DNA from: VRUE01 sp963817945
Lineage (GTDB): Bacteria > Actinomycetota > Thermoleophilia > Solirubrobacterales > 70-9
NCBI GenBank assembly: GCA_963817945.1
Contig: CAWFQH010000003.1
Location: 171,946-235,945, forward strand
Length of the DNA stretch: 64,000 nucleotides
Direction of reading: 5' to 3'
In this document: piece after piece, positions 17,795 to 25,814 of the stretch
How positions within the stretch are numbered: the stretch's first letter is position 1
How the letters are laid out: each line of letters starts with the position of its first letter
Notes under the pieces: generated by a model
Database searches by the model: none
What the model saw: the letters and a program-made list of their open reading frames with translations, nothing else
Told to the model about the DNA's origin: nothing
Position numbers and translations under genes: made by a program

Positions 17795-18667
17795 CAGCCG
17801 TGGCGTCGCGGTGCCGCCGCGGCGGCGCTCGGCCTGGGTGACCACGTCGAAGAAGACGTCGTTGCGGCCGCGGCGCATGCGGTGGGGGAAGAGGCGGCGG
17901 GCGCGGCGGTGGGCGGCGACGATGGCGCGGAAGCTCGACTCGTGCGAGCGGGTCCAGGGGATGCCGAAGAGCTCGCGGACCCGGGGCGGCAGGGTCCCTT
18001 TGATGATGTGGTTCTGGACCGCGAGGTTGCCACGGGCCGCGGCCGGCACCGGCTGGCGGAACGCCACCAGCGGCGCCATCTCGAGCCCGTGCTCGGTCGG
18101 TTGCATCTGCGGCGACGCGAGCTTGGCGTCGAACCAGGCCTTGAACGCGCGGTGGGTCGCCGGCACCTCGCCGCGAGGAAGCTCGAAAAGCTCGCCGAAC
18201 CGCACGTAGTCCTGCCAGAGGTCCTCGCGCTCGGCTTCGCTCAGCGGACGCACCAGCGTCTCGTACATCTCCCGGCCCGAGTCGGCGATCACCGCCAGCG
18301 TCCACAACATCAGCTCGGGGTCGAAGGCCGAGTAGGGGGTGCCGGTGGAATGGACTCCGGCCGCTTCTGGTAGCTCGCCCTTGACGCTCTGGTGCAGCCG
18401 GTGCACGCGCGCCAGCACCTCGTCGGCTTCGGCCCGCGTGCCGAGGAAGACCGTCTCCTGGATCTTCGCCGTGCGGGCCAGACGCTCGAACGGCCGGTCG
18501 CCGGAGCGGGTCGAGAGCATCGTCCCGGTGTAGGTCAGCGGTTCCAGCGCTCCGATCAGCAGCGCCCGCTGCCCGTAGAGCAGTCCGACGGCCCGATCGC
18601 CGTGGACGCGGCGCGCCATCGAGCGGCCGGCCGGAAAGTACGAATCGCTGTCGGAGGCCGCGGTCAA
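17789..18667 (-). CDS. MpaB-like oxygenase-family protein (DUF2236)
   Basis: A 292-residue soluble protein. Features of the family are GDRAVGLLYGQRALLIGALEP, FERLARTAKIQETVFLGTRAEAD, and the His-rich stretch LPEAAGVHSTGTPYSAFDPELMLWTLAVIADSG, where the family's likely metal/heme-ligand histidine environment lies. The family includes latex-clearing-protein-like and MpaB'-like putative heme oxygenases. The substrate is unknown. It overlaps the convergent TPR protein gene by six bases and begins a separate transcription unit. Confidence 0.75.
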   Translation of the reverse strand: MTAASDSDSYFPAGRSMARRVHGDRAVGLLYGQRALLIGALEPLTYTGTMLSTRSGDRPFERLARTAKIQETVFLGTRAEADEVLARVHRLHQSVKGELPEAAGVHSTGTPYSAFDPELMLWTLAVIADSGREMYETLVRPLSEAEREDLWQDYVRFGELFELPRGEVPATHRAFKAWFDAKLASPQMQPTEHGLEMAPLVAFRQPVPAAARGNLAVQNHIIKGTLPPRVRELFGIPWTRSHESSFRAIVAAHRRARRLFPHRMRRGRNDVFFDVVTQAERRRGGTATPRLS

Positions 18668-18692
18668 GGCCTACAGTGTAGTGCCGGCTACC

Positions 18693-20222
18693 TCAGCCGA
18701 AGACGGGCTCGGGCCGGCCCTCTTGCAGCTCGTGCGCGGCGAAGATCTCGTCGAGTTCCTCGCGCGTCAGCGTCTCGCGCTCGAGCGCGTTGGCGGCGAG
18801 GTCGTCGAGACACTCGCGGTTGGCTGCGAGCAGTCCCCGTGCGCGCCGGTAGGCCTCGCGGGCGAGCGTCATCGCAGCCACGTCGACGTCGCGGCGGGTG
18901 CGGTCGGAGAGCGCGTAGTCGTCGGTCGGGAGGGCGATCGGAGGCGCCCCGTCGGCGTCCAGCGCCACGCCCATCCCGAACTCGGAGACCATCTGCTTGC
19001 AGACCAGGTGCACGCGGTGCAGATCGTCGACCGCTCCCGAGTAGGACGCGCGCAGCACCTCCTCCTCGGCGGCGCGGCCGCCCAACAGCGTTACCAGCTC
19101 GTCGAGCAGCTCCTCGCGCGACTTCAGGTAGGTGTCCTCCTGCGGCGAGTGGCCGACGAAGCCGAGCGCCGGCCCGCGGGGGACGATGCTGAGGATCTCC
19201 GGTGGGTCGAGGCCGAGCAGGCGCCGGCAGAGGGCGTGGCCCGCCTCGTGGTAAGCGACGATTCGCCGCTCGTTCTGGGTCAGACGCCGGGCCTGCTGCG
19301 AGCCGACCGACTGGCGCAACAGCGCCTCATCGAGGTCCTCGCGGGCCATCGCCTCACGCCCTGCCCGCCCGGCGATGATCGCCGCCTCGTTGAGCGCGTT
19401 GGCGAGCTGGGCTCCGGTCATCCCGGTCGTCTTACGGGCGACGTCGACCAGGTCGAGGTCGGGCGCGAGCGGCTTGCCCTTCGCGTGCGTTTGCAGGATC
19501 GCCTCGCGGCCGTCGCGGTCCGGGGGCGCGACGAGGACCTGGCGGTCGAAGCGGCCCGGCCGCAGCAACGCCTTGTCCAGCTTGTCGACGTAATTGGAGG
19601 CGGCGATTACGATCACCGTGCCCGAGTCCTTCTCGAAGCCGTCGAGCTCGACCAGCAGCTGGTTGAGCGCCTGCTCGCGCTCGCTGCTGCCGCCGTCGCC
19701 GCCACCACCGCTGCGCGCCCCCCCCACCGCATCGAGCTCGTCGATGAAGATCACCGCCCGGCCTGACTTGCGGGCCTCCTTGAACAGGCGCCGGATCCGG
19801 GCCGCGCCCCTGCCGACGAACATCTCTACGAAGCTCGAGCCGGAGGCGGAGAAGAAGTCGACGCCGGCCTGCGCGGCGACCGCCCGCGCCAGCATCGTCT
19901 TGCCCGTCCCCGGCGGGCCGAACAGCAGCACGCCGCGGGGCGGCTGCGCGCCAAGCGCCGCAAAGCGGTCGGGGTCGCGCAGCCACGCGGTGACGTCCAT
20001 CAGCTCGTCCTTGGCGGCGTCGACGCCTTGCACGTCCTCCCAGAGGACCGGCTTGGTCTTGCTCGCCTTGACCGTCTCCGGCTTGGTCGCCCCCAGCGTG
20101 CCTCGCAGCAGCGTCACGAAGACGAGCAGCAGGCAGAGCATGAAGAAGATCCCGAAGATCGGGTACCAGTCGAAAAGGAAGTTCTGGATCTCGGTAGAGG
20201 TCAGCGCTTGGACTAGGTGCAT
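18693..20222 (-). CDS. FtsH-like membrane AAA+ zinc metalloprotease with one membrane segment
   Basis: A 509-residue AAA protease. One hydrophobic helix lies at about residues 20-40; then come Walker A GPPGTGKT (102-109), Walker B VIFIDE (157-162), the second region of homology DKALLRPGRFDRQ (216-228) and the zinc motif HEAGH with H325, E326 and H329. The third ligand is probably the aspartate in GAVDDLHRV. Classical FtsH has two N-terminal helices around a roughly 70-residue extracytoplasmic domain; here the second helix and that domain are absent. ATG 20222 is chosen because it starts directly before the helix. It would degrade membrane or cytosolic substrates. A short Gly-rich insert (SGGGGDGGSS) follows Walker B. 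Confidence 0.85.
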   Translation of the reverse strand: MHLVQALTSTEIQNFLFDWYPIFGIFFMLCLLLVFVTLLRGTLGATKPETVKASKTKPVLWEDVQGVDAAKDELMDVTAWLRDPDRFAALGAQPPRGVLLFGPPGTGKTMLARAVAAQAGVDFFSASGSSFVEMFVGRGAARIRRLFKEARKSGRAVIFIDELDAVGGARSGGGGDGGSSEREQALNQLLVELDGFEKDSGTVIVIAASNYVDKLDKALLRPGRFDRQVLVAPPDRDGREAILQTHAKGKPLAPDLDLVDVARKTTGMTGAQLANALNEAAIIAGRAGREAMAREDLDEALLRQSVGSQQARRLTQNERRIVAYHEAGHALCRRLLGLDPPEILSIVPRGPALGFVGHSPQEDTYLKSREELLDELVTLLGGRAAEEEVLRASYSGAVDDLHRVHLVCKQMVSEFGMGVALDADGAPPIALPTDDYALSDRTRRDVDVAAMTLAREAYRRARGLLAANRECLDDLAANALERETLTREELDEIFAAHELQEGRPEPVFG

Positions 20223-20326
20223 GGGTTCCCCGGCGGCATCGATCGCCCCTCTAGGAGTGTCCGGACATATCGGCGCCGCTCCAATCGCACATCCGTCCGG
20301 GGCGCCTTGTTGCAGGCGATAGGCAG

Positions 20327-21001
20327 CTAGAGCTCGCGGCGGCTGATGACGCCGCTCTGCAGGGCCCGCTCGGCGAGGGCGACCCGCTTGCGATTCTGCG
20401 GCAGGTCCTCGACCCCGAGCTTCTCGAAGAGCGCCCGCATGTGGGTCTTGACCGCGTCGACGCTGAGGTGCAGCTCGGCGGCGATCGCCTGGTTGGTTGG
20501 CGAAGTGGCAAAGGTGTCGCCGTCCTTGAAGGGACGGCAGAGGGCGAGGAGGACGCGCCGCTGGCCGGGAGAGACCGTCGCCGCCGCGCTCACCTGGCTC
20601 GCCGCCACGGTCGCTTCGGGGGCGCTCTCGCCCGGCCGGCGGAAGAGGACGGTGGTGGCGCCGAAGCGCAGCGTATCGCCGTCGCGCAGGCGCCGTCGCC
20701 CGTCGACCCGCTCCTCGCAGACGAAGGAGCCGTTGCGGGAGAGGCCGTCGTCGAGCAGGGTGCACTCGTCGCGCACGACGTCGATCTGGGCGTGCAGGGC
20801 CGAGACCTCAGCGTCCCAGTCGAGTCGCAGGTCAGCCGACTCGCCCCGGCCAACCCAGAGGGCGGTCGTCCCCTCCTCCACGACGACGAGCCGCTGCTCG
20901 CCCTCCCCGTCGCGGTAGACGAGGAAGGGACGACCGCCGCGTTCGGCCTCGATCTGCACCTTCAGCTCGGCGGCGCTGGTCTGAGGGGGCTCGGCGCTCA
21001 T
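20327..21001 (-). CDS. FHA domain protein with C-terminal LuxR-like helix-turn-helix
   Basis: A 224-residue protein with two modules. An FHA domain spans about residues 35-125, with WVGRGESADLRL, EVSALHAQI and GLSRNGSFV giving the conserved GR, SxxH-like and N-G positions that bind phosphothreonine. The C-terminal region, about 145-215, contains NQAIAAELHLSVDAVKTHMRALFEKLG, a GerE/LuxR-type HTH. The combination suggests a DNA-binding regulator controlled by Ser/Thr phosphorylation. The S-A-LHA version of the usual S-R-x-H means a conserved Arg is replaced. It is about 100 bp upstream of the FtsH-like gene, in the same direction, so the two may be linked. Confidence 0.75.
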   Translation of the reverse strand: MSAEPPQTSAAELKVQIEAERGGRPFLVYRDGEGEQRLVVVEEGTTALWVGRGESADLRLDWDAEVSALHAQIDVVRDECTLLDDGLSRNGSFVCEERVDGRRRLRDGDTLRFGATTVLFRRPGESAPEATVAASQVSAAATVSPGQRRVLLALCRPFKDGDTFATSPTNQAIAAELHLSVDAVKTHMRALFEKLGVEDLPQNRKRVALAERALQSGVISRREL

Positions 21002-21092
21002 GCGACGATCCTAAGCGTGTGAAGTTATGCACCCATACGGTGGTGAACCTCACTCGATTCGCCAGGCCGCTCTCGCGGGGTCCGACGAGGTG

Positions 21093-21839
21093 CTAGGCGC
21101 GCTCGACCTGCGAACCGCCGACGATCGCCTCGAGGCCGTCGTCGCCGAAGACGATCCAGGCCTTGTTGCCGCCGTCGTAGTCCGGTGCCCACAGCTTCAG
21201 GGTCGCCGGCCGTCCCCAGACGGTGACCTCCTCCTCGCCGGTCTGCTCGAGGCCGCGCCAGATGCGCACGAAGGGATTGGCCTCCCACTCCTCGCCGATC
21301 GTCGTCGGCTCCCGGTGCCCGGGGTGGACGCGGGTCTCCGGCGGCAGCTCCATCAGCCGCATCACCGAGTCGCGCAGGTCGGCGAAGCCGCTCGCCCCCG
21401 GCGCCATCGTCCCCCCGACCGTCCCCTTAAACAGAACGTCGGCGGTGAAGAGGTCACCGCCGTTGACGAGGAAGGCGAGATGTCCGGCCGCGTGCCCGGG
21501 CGTGGAGATCGCTTCGATCTCCAGCCCGCCCGTGCTCAAGGTTTCGCCGTCGCCGAGCGTCACCGCGACCTCTTCGGGCAGTTCGCTCGCGGCTTCGGGA
21601 TGGGCCACCAGCGGTGGTCCACCGAGCCGCTCGCGCGCCTCGCCGAGGCCGGCGACGTGGTCATGATGCGGATGGGTGACGAGGACGTGGGTGATGTCGA
21701 TGTCGTCGCTCTCCGCCCGCCCCAGGAGCGGTCCCAGCTCGTCGTTGCCGTCGATCAGGACCCCCTTCCCGCGCGGCCCCTCGGCGACGAGGTAGGCGTT
21801 GGAGAGCCAGGTTGGGTTCTCGGTCCGCTCGACGATCAA
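21093..21839 (-). CDS. Metallo-beta-lactamase-fold hydrolase
   Basis: A protein of about 248 residues with the zinc site HPHHDH (family pattern HxHxDH), a later HP-containing strand (LVAHPEA), ISTPGHAAGHLAFLV and GDLFTADVLFKGTVGG with the bridging Asp, and a C-terminal VHPGHREPTTIGEE histidine. This is the glyoxalase II/MBL-fold arrangement. Substrate unknown. The start is uncertain: a TTG at 21839 fits the beginning of the fold (IVERTENPTWLSNAYLV), but no strong ribosome binding site is seen. It is divergent from the secreted protease gene. Confidence 0.75.
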   Translation of the reverse strand: MIVERTENPTWLSNAYLVAEGPRGKGVLIDGNDELGPLLGRAESDDIDITHVLVTHPHHDHVAGLGEARERLGGPPLVAHPEAASELPEEVAVTLGDGETLSTGGLEIEAISTPGHAAGHLAFLVNGGDLFTADVLFKGTVGGTMAPGASGFADLRDSVMRLMELPPETRVHPGHREPTTIGEEWEANPFVRIWRGLEQTGEEEVTVWGRPATLKLWAPDYDGGNKAWIVFGDDGLEAIVGGSQVERA

Positions 21840-21933
21840 GGCCGCTGCATGGTAGCCGTGCGCCGCAGCGGCGGCATCGGCTCGGTACCGCTGTGTATGA
21901 CGGCCATTTAAATGGGGTGGAGGCCGAGCTACG

Positions 21934-23031
21934 GTGGTCGGCGGTGACTGCTGGGAAGTCCCCCAACAAGAGAAACGGGCCCGCTCCTTGAGCAAGCGCC
22001 CGGTGGGGGCGCTTGCGGGCATAGCCATGATCCTTCTCCTCGCCGCCCCGGCGGCCGGGGCGGGGGCGGTGCGTGACGTCGTCGTCGACGAGCCGGGAGC
22101 CGCTTCCGCGCGCATCTCGGCCAGCGCAGCGACCGAGCGCTATCCGGTCAACGACGGCAGCGGTGCGACGATCGCGATCGCGGTCACCACGGCCTGCCAG
22201 GTCTCATGCGACGCAGCCGAACCGCAGCGGATCGCCAGCTTCATTGGCACCCTGATCCACGGGCCTGAGATCGACCTGCTGACGATCCAGCTCGACACCC
22301 CCGGCCAGCTCGAATTCGACTGCGGCCTCGGGGCGCAGGCCTGCTACTACCCCAGCCAAGACAAGATCGTCATCGGTGGCAGCGACATGTCGGCCTACGA
22401 CGGGGTCAGCCGCGAGTTCGTCCTCGCGCACGAGTACGGGCACCACGTCGCCAACCACCGATACAGCCCGGCGCCATTCCCCGCGGCAATCGACTGGGGA
22501 CCGCCGCGCTGGGCGAGCCTGGAGCGGGTCTGCCAGGCTCGCCGGCGCGGCATTCTCTTTCCAGGGGACGAGATGCTGCACTACCGCGAGAACCCCGGCG
22601 AGGCATTCGCCGAGGCCTTCGCCCGTTATCGCTTCCCCGACGACCCGTCGCGCTGGGCCTGGATCGACTTCCTCGAGCCCGACGCGGCCGCCTTCCGCGC
22701 GATCCGCGAAGACACACTCCACCCGTGGCTGGGGCGAACCAGCATCCGGCTGCAGGGACGGGCGCCGCCGCGCCGCCGAGGTGGGGTGGTCGAGGCGCTC
22801 CGCACGCCCCTCGACGGCACCGTCAGCCTGCGGCCCAGCGACGAGCTGCGCCGCCGCTACCAGCTGACCCTGTTGAGCGCCTCCGGCAGCCTCCTCAGCA
22901 CCTCCCGCCAGGGCCTCAGCATCCGCCGCCAGCTCAACTTCACGGTCTGCGGCCAGTCCCGACTCCGCCTCCTGCTGGAATCGACTCGCCGTTCCGCCGC
23001 TCCCTTTCAGCTACTCGTGCAGCGACCCTGA
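21934..23031 (+). CDS. Secreted zinc metalloprotease-like protein (HExxH)
   Basis: Up to 365 residues with an N-terminal export signal (about residues 20-45, LAGIAMILLLAAPAAGAGA) and the zinc motif HEYGHH with H166, E167 and H170, preceded by VSREFVLA. NPGEAFAEAFARYRFPDD at about 221-238 could supply the third ligand glutamate, as in gluzincin-like enzymes. The pre-catalytic domain has two Cys pairs (CQVSC, CGLGAQAC). The C-terminal 100 residues look like a beta-rich accessory domain. The start is ambiguous: GTG 21934 has GGAGG about ten bases upstream; TTG 21988 starts nearer to the signal peptide. No close family name is recognised. Confidence 0.65.
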   Translation: MVGGDCWEVPQQEKRARSLSKRPVGALAGIAMILLLAAPAAGAGAVRDVVVDEPGAASARISASAATERYPVNDGSGATIAIAVTTACQVSCDAAEPQRIASFIGTLIHGPEIDLLTIQLDTPGQLEFDCGLGAQACYYPSQDKIVIGGSDMSAYDGVSREFVLAHEYGHHVANHRYSPAPFPAAIDWGPPRWASLERVCQARRRGILFPGDEMLHYRENPGEAFAEAFARYRFPDDPSRWAWIDFLEPDAAAFRAIREDTLHPWLGRTSIRLQGRAPPRRRGGVVEALRTPLDGTVSLRPSDELRRRYQLTLLSASGSLLSTSRQGLSIRRQLNFTVCGQSRLRLLLESTRRSAAPFQLLVQRP

Positions 23032-23068
23032 GATAATCCCCGCCAGGGCCCTCCCAGGCCCATCCCTA

Positions 23069-23142
<74 letters not shown>

Positions 23143-23380
23143 CTCTGGGCACCGCTGAATCCCGATCGGGTTTCAGGCGTTCCGCACGGGCCGCCTGGAA
23201 GTAGGGGACCAAGCCGCTGCGGGGTTTGACGGAGATGATCTGCCCGTCGTCCTCCCAAACCTGCTCGAAGAGACTGAGCAGTAGACGGCGACGCTCGGCT
23301 GGCGCGGTCTCGACCTTCCAGAAGTCGGCGAAGTTCGACAGCAACTGCTCAGCCTGCGCCGCTTCAGGGTCGAGGCTCCA
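23143..23380 (-). pseudogene. C-terminal remnant of a large serine recombinase
   Basis: On the minus strand the sequence reads DPEAAQAEQLLSNFADFW then RRRLLLSLFEQVWEDDGQII and PYF. This resembles the end of actinobacterial large serine recombinases, where a coiled-coil is followed by an LF-E-V-x-D/G-I-x-x-V-x-P segment. The catalytic N-terminal resolvase domain is absent. The frame then runs into the complement of tRNA-Asp. It is best read as a decayed integrase of an element that entered beside the tRNA. Similarity is by eye only. Confidence 0.5.
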
Positions 23381-23764
23381 ACTACCCCACCAGGACGTGC
23401 TGCTCTCGGACCGATAGCGGCTAAGCGATTCTCCTGCGAGCGCACGCGGCCAAATCTGCCGTCCACTCGATCGACACGACCTACTTGCAGCATGCCGGGC
23501 GCGATCGGACGCGGCTCTACGACGACGCCACGATCCCGATCACGCTCGCCCACAAATACGCCGCCTACCCGCTCACCACGGCTGGCCGGGTTCTAAAAGC
23601 TGCACGCAGAGGAGCATCTTGATCGCGCGATGGCTGCATAGGAGAGGCCCCTAACCGCGCAGGACGAGATGTCAAAAACTCAAGTGTTCTTGCTCAAACA
23701 GTATCCAGTGTGGTAGGGCTGTGCTCAGGGACACTTTACCAATAATGAAAGGGCGAACCGAACC
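23381..23764. other. Non-coding debris between recombinase remnant and orphan gene
   Basis: No complete gene is seen. A plus-strand open stretch at 23425-23622 reads SIDTTYLQHAGRDRTRLYDD and ends with a stop, but lacks a start and a recognisable family. It may be the tail of a lost gene of the island. From about 23640 the base composition shifts to AT-rich, marking the junction to the low-GC segment. GAAAGGG about 14-20 bases before the orphan's ATG could be its ribosome binding site. Confidence 0.4.
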
Positions 23765-24463
23765 ATGATAGACACTACTGAACCTATCCAGGGTTACCTC
23801 ACCGATGAAGAAATTGTGCCGATACTCGAACTGTCAAAACAGCAATTCATCGATGGCAAGAAACAGGAATATAAAATTGAGAACGACCAAATTCTAACAG
23901 CGTTAAAAAATATTAACAATTCTGATGATTACGTCAAAATTATCTGGCGTGTACAACAAGAGAACCCACACGATGAACGTTTCTTCGATACCGATTATTT
24001 GGCGCGCGGTCTAACGAACTTGAAACTGTTTTACTCGTTAGAGGTAATAGATGGAAAGAACCTGCACTCGTTGTCCAAAACTTTAGATGTTTTTTGGCAT
24101 GCTCATCAGAATTTCAGTTTCGAGTATGCGAACTTTTGCGACAAGGTGTTCGGCCCGAATCAATTTCTTCATCACCTACCAACGGATAAACGGGACAAGG
24201 TTGTACAGGAAGCTATGGAACGGCGTTACGACTATACGCGAACTATGGTGGAGAAAATGTTCAGCGTTGACGAAACGTTTTGGGGCCAAGACATCATCAT
24301 ATGCTGCAGTTACGACTCCCACACAGCAGATGGTTTCGTCTTTTGGAAGCCAGCGTTAATGGCAATGGAGCCGGCATGCGATCTCTATCCTGATAGGGGT
24401 TTGAATGAAGAGTTAAGGAAGAAAACGAACTTTGTGATAGATGGTTTTTCTTCCCTTAAATAG
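23765..24463 (+). CDS. AT-rich orphan protein with a WHxH/HH motif
   Basis: A 232-residue soluble protein in strongly AT-rich DNA (codons such as aaa, att, gaa and tta dominate), unlike every other gene in the window. The composition points to recent transfer from a low-GC donor. No confident family. The segment LDVFWHAHQNFSFEYANFC followed by FGPNQFLHHLP resembles the pattern W-H-x-H-x10-Y-x2-F-C-x-FG-x-FxHHxP, found in small bacterial proteins related to the glycine-rich-domain-containing (DUF1399-like) group. This link is tentative. No signal peptide or membrane helix is seen. The gene is intact with a clear start and stop, although it is surrounded by integration scars. Confidence 0.7.
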   Translation: MIDTTEPIQGYLTDEEIVPILELSKQQFIDGKKQEYKIENDQILTALKNINNSDDYVKIIWRVQQENPHDERFFDTDYLARGLTNLKLFYSLEVIDGKNLHSLSKTLDVFWHAHQNFSFEYANFCDKVFGPNQFLHHLPTDKRDKVVQEAMERRYDYTRTMVEKMFSVDETFWGQDIIICCSYDSHTADGFVFWKPALMAMEPACDLYPDRGLNEELRKKTNFVIDGFSSLK

Positions 24464-24836
24464 GTTGTGCGGGATTATCTGCCTCAACTGAGTGCCGCCT
24501 GGTGTTGAGCAGTATGTCTTCGGCTTTCGTGATAGTGGCGAGGTCGAGACCAACGACCTAGCTGGAGCGGCGGCTGTCGGGCTCGACTCCCAGGCATGGG
24601 AGGACTGGCTAGCGGACTCCGAGGAGAGCATCGCCGCCATGCCCGCGATGGGCCGCCGGATGAGCGCACGGACTGGATCAAACGTTCTTGCAGTGTGAGC
24701 GACAGTCTTAGCGACTGCCACCGTCCACCCGCTGATACGGCGGTTGTGGGAGATACGAAGTTAGGGGAGCGCAGCGCACACGCAACTGGCCTGAAGACAA
24801 TAAGTTGAGCCCGCGGCCAAGGCTAATGTCGTCAGA
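24464..24836. other. Gene-free gap upstream of the toxin gene
   Basis: The GC content returns to high directly after the orphan gene. Short open frames exist on both strands (for example plus 24492-24698, reading DSQAWEDWLADSEESIAAMP), but none has a recognisable family or convincing start. The toxin-antitoxin promoter should lie in the last 100 bases, but no clear -35/-10 pair is visible. Confidence 0.4.
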
Positions 24837-25169
24837 ATGGGGAAACAGCCGCGAGCCTGGATCGTGAACTTCGACAGCGATGCGGTCATAGACTTCGAGG
24901 ACGTGAAGTCGCAGGGAGACCGCAAGGCGGTCTTCAACGTGGTGCAGAAGCTGAGGGATCTCGGGCCGGACTTGCCGTCGCCGCATATGAAGTCGTTGAA
25001 GGGCGAGGCGAATCTGTTCGAGCTGCGGCCGAAGCAAGGGACTTGCGAGGCTCGGCCGATCTATGCGCGATTCAGCAGCCGATTCGTGATTCTGGCGATA
25101 GCCGCGACGAAGAAAGACTTCGATCGGGCGGTCGCGGAAGCGAGCGATCGGCTAAAGCGCCACCCTTGA
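24837..25169 (+). CDS. HigB/Gp49-type toxin (RelE superfamily mRNA interferase)
   Basis: A 110-residue protein of the phage-derived Gp49-like/HigB family. The core LPSPHMKSLKGEANLFELRPKQ is followed by CEARPIYAR and FVILAIAATKK, which match the family's conserved order: K-L-K-G/S, LxELR, R-x-xY, I-xLxxxFxKK. The basic residues on the LFELR and R-x-Y strands are expected to contact ribosomal RNA or mRNA. It is followed 33 bp later by an XRE antitoxin gene, the toxin-first order typical of HigBA. It sits within the tRNA-Asp integration region, a usual place for such modules. Confidence 0.8.
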   Translation: MGKQPRAWIVNFDSDAVIDFEDVKSQGDRKAVFNVVQKLRDLGPDLPSPHMKSLKGEANLFELRPKQGTCEARPIYARFSSRFVILAIAATKKDFDRAVAEASDRLKRHP

Positions 25170-25173
25170 TTCC

Positions 25174-25191
25174 GATAATAGATCTATTATC
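25174..25191. promoter_or_regulatory. Perfect 18-bp palindrome, candidate antitoxin operator
   Basis: GATAATAGATCTATTATC is an exact inverted repeat starting five bases after the toxin stop and ending 11 bases before the antitoxin ATG. It is AT-rich in a GC-rich setting. Its right half contains TATTAT, which could double as a -10 element, and GAGGTG follows as ribosome binding site. Binding by the encoded XRE protein is inferred from the position. Confidence 0.6.
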
Positions 25192-25202
25192 ATGAGGTGA
25201 CG

Positions 25203-25586
25203 ATGACAACCTCCGACAAGACCTTCGATGCCCTCTTGGCCGAGGAGCAGCTTGCCGATCCGAGCTTCCGGGCGGAGTGGCAGAGGTTCGCTCCTGCGCG
25301 GGAGTTTGCGGCAACGCTGCTGCGTTATCGCGCTGAGCACAAACTGAGCCAGAGAGCCCTGGCGAAGAAGCTGGGCGTTTCGCAGCCTCGGGTCGTCAAG
25401 CTCGAGTCCGGGGAGCACAACCCGGAGATCGACACGATCATCAATGCTGTCAGGCGGCTGGGGATCGAGTTCGTGCTCGACGTTGCGCCCGCGAGCCGCA
25501 AGCCGGCGCTGGTGACGGCGCCAGCTCAGAAGCACGGGGCAATCCGCCACGACGATGTCTCGGTCGTGGCGGCTTCGTCGATGTAG
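25203..25586 (+). CDS. XRE-family antitoxin (HigA-like)
   Basis: A 127-residue protein with an HTH_3/XRE domain at about residues 38-95: LLRYRAEHKLSQRALAKKLG then VSQPRVVKLESGEHNPEIDT, the canonical helix-turn-helix. The N-terminal FDALLAEEQLADPSFRAEWQ is the standard leader of HigA-like antitoxins paired with Gp49-type toxins. The ATG at 25203 is chosen because GAGGTG lies about five bases upstream. It should neutralise the adjacent toxin and repress the operon, most likely through the palindrome just upstream. Confidence 0.82.
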   Translation: MTTSDKTFDALLAEEQLADPSFRAEWQRFAPAREFAATLLRYRAEHKLSQRALAKKLGVSQPRVVKLESGEHNPEIDTIINAVRRLGIEFVLDVAPASRKPALVTAPAQKHGAIRHDDVSVVAASSM

Positions 25587-25814
25587 CTATTCCCTAGCGC
25601 GTGTAGTCAGCGCCGCAATCGCTAGGTCGCGTTCGCTTCACTCCCTCGGCGGCGTTGCCTCCATGGGGGCGGGCGTGACGCAGCAGGGTTTGCATCTCCG
25701 TCGCGCGGCGGATCGGCGACGCGGAGGGGTGCAGACAACGAACTGCCCGCCCACGATCAGCTGCGGCGGGGTCGCCGAGAAGGCCGTCGGCTCGACGCGG
25801 TTCACTGTGTCCTC
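25587..25814. other. Gene-free spacer between antitoxin and reductase-like gene
   Basis: No gene is supported. The sequence is GC-rich again. Open frames on both strands here look like extensions of the reductase frame or its complement, without family features. Confidence 0.4.
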
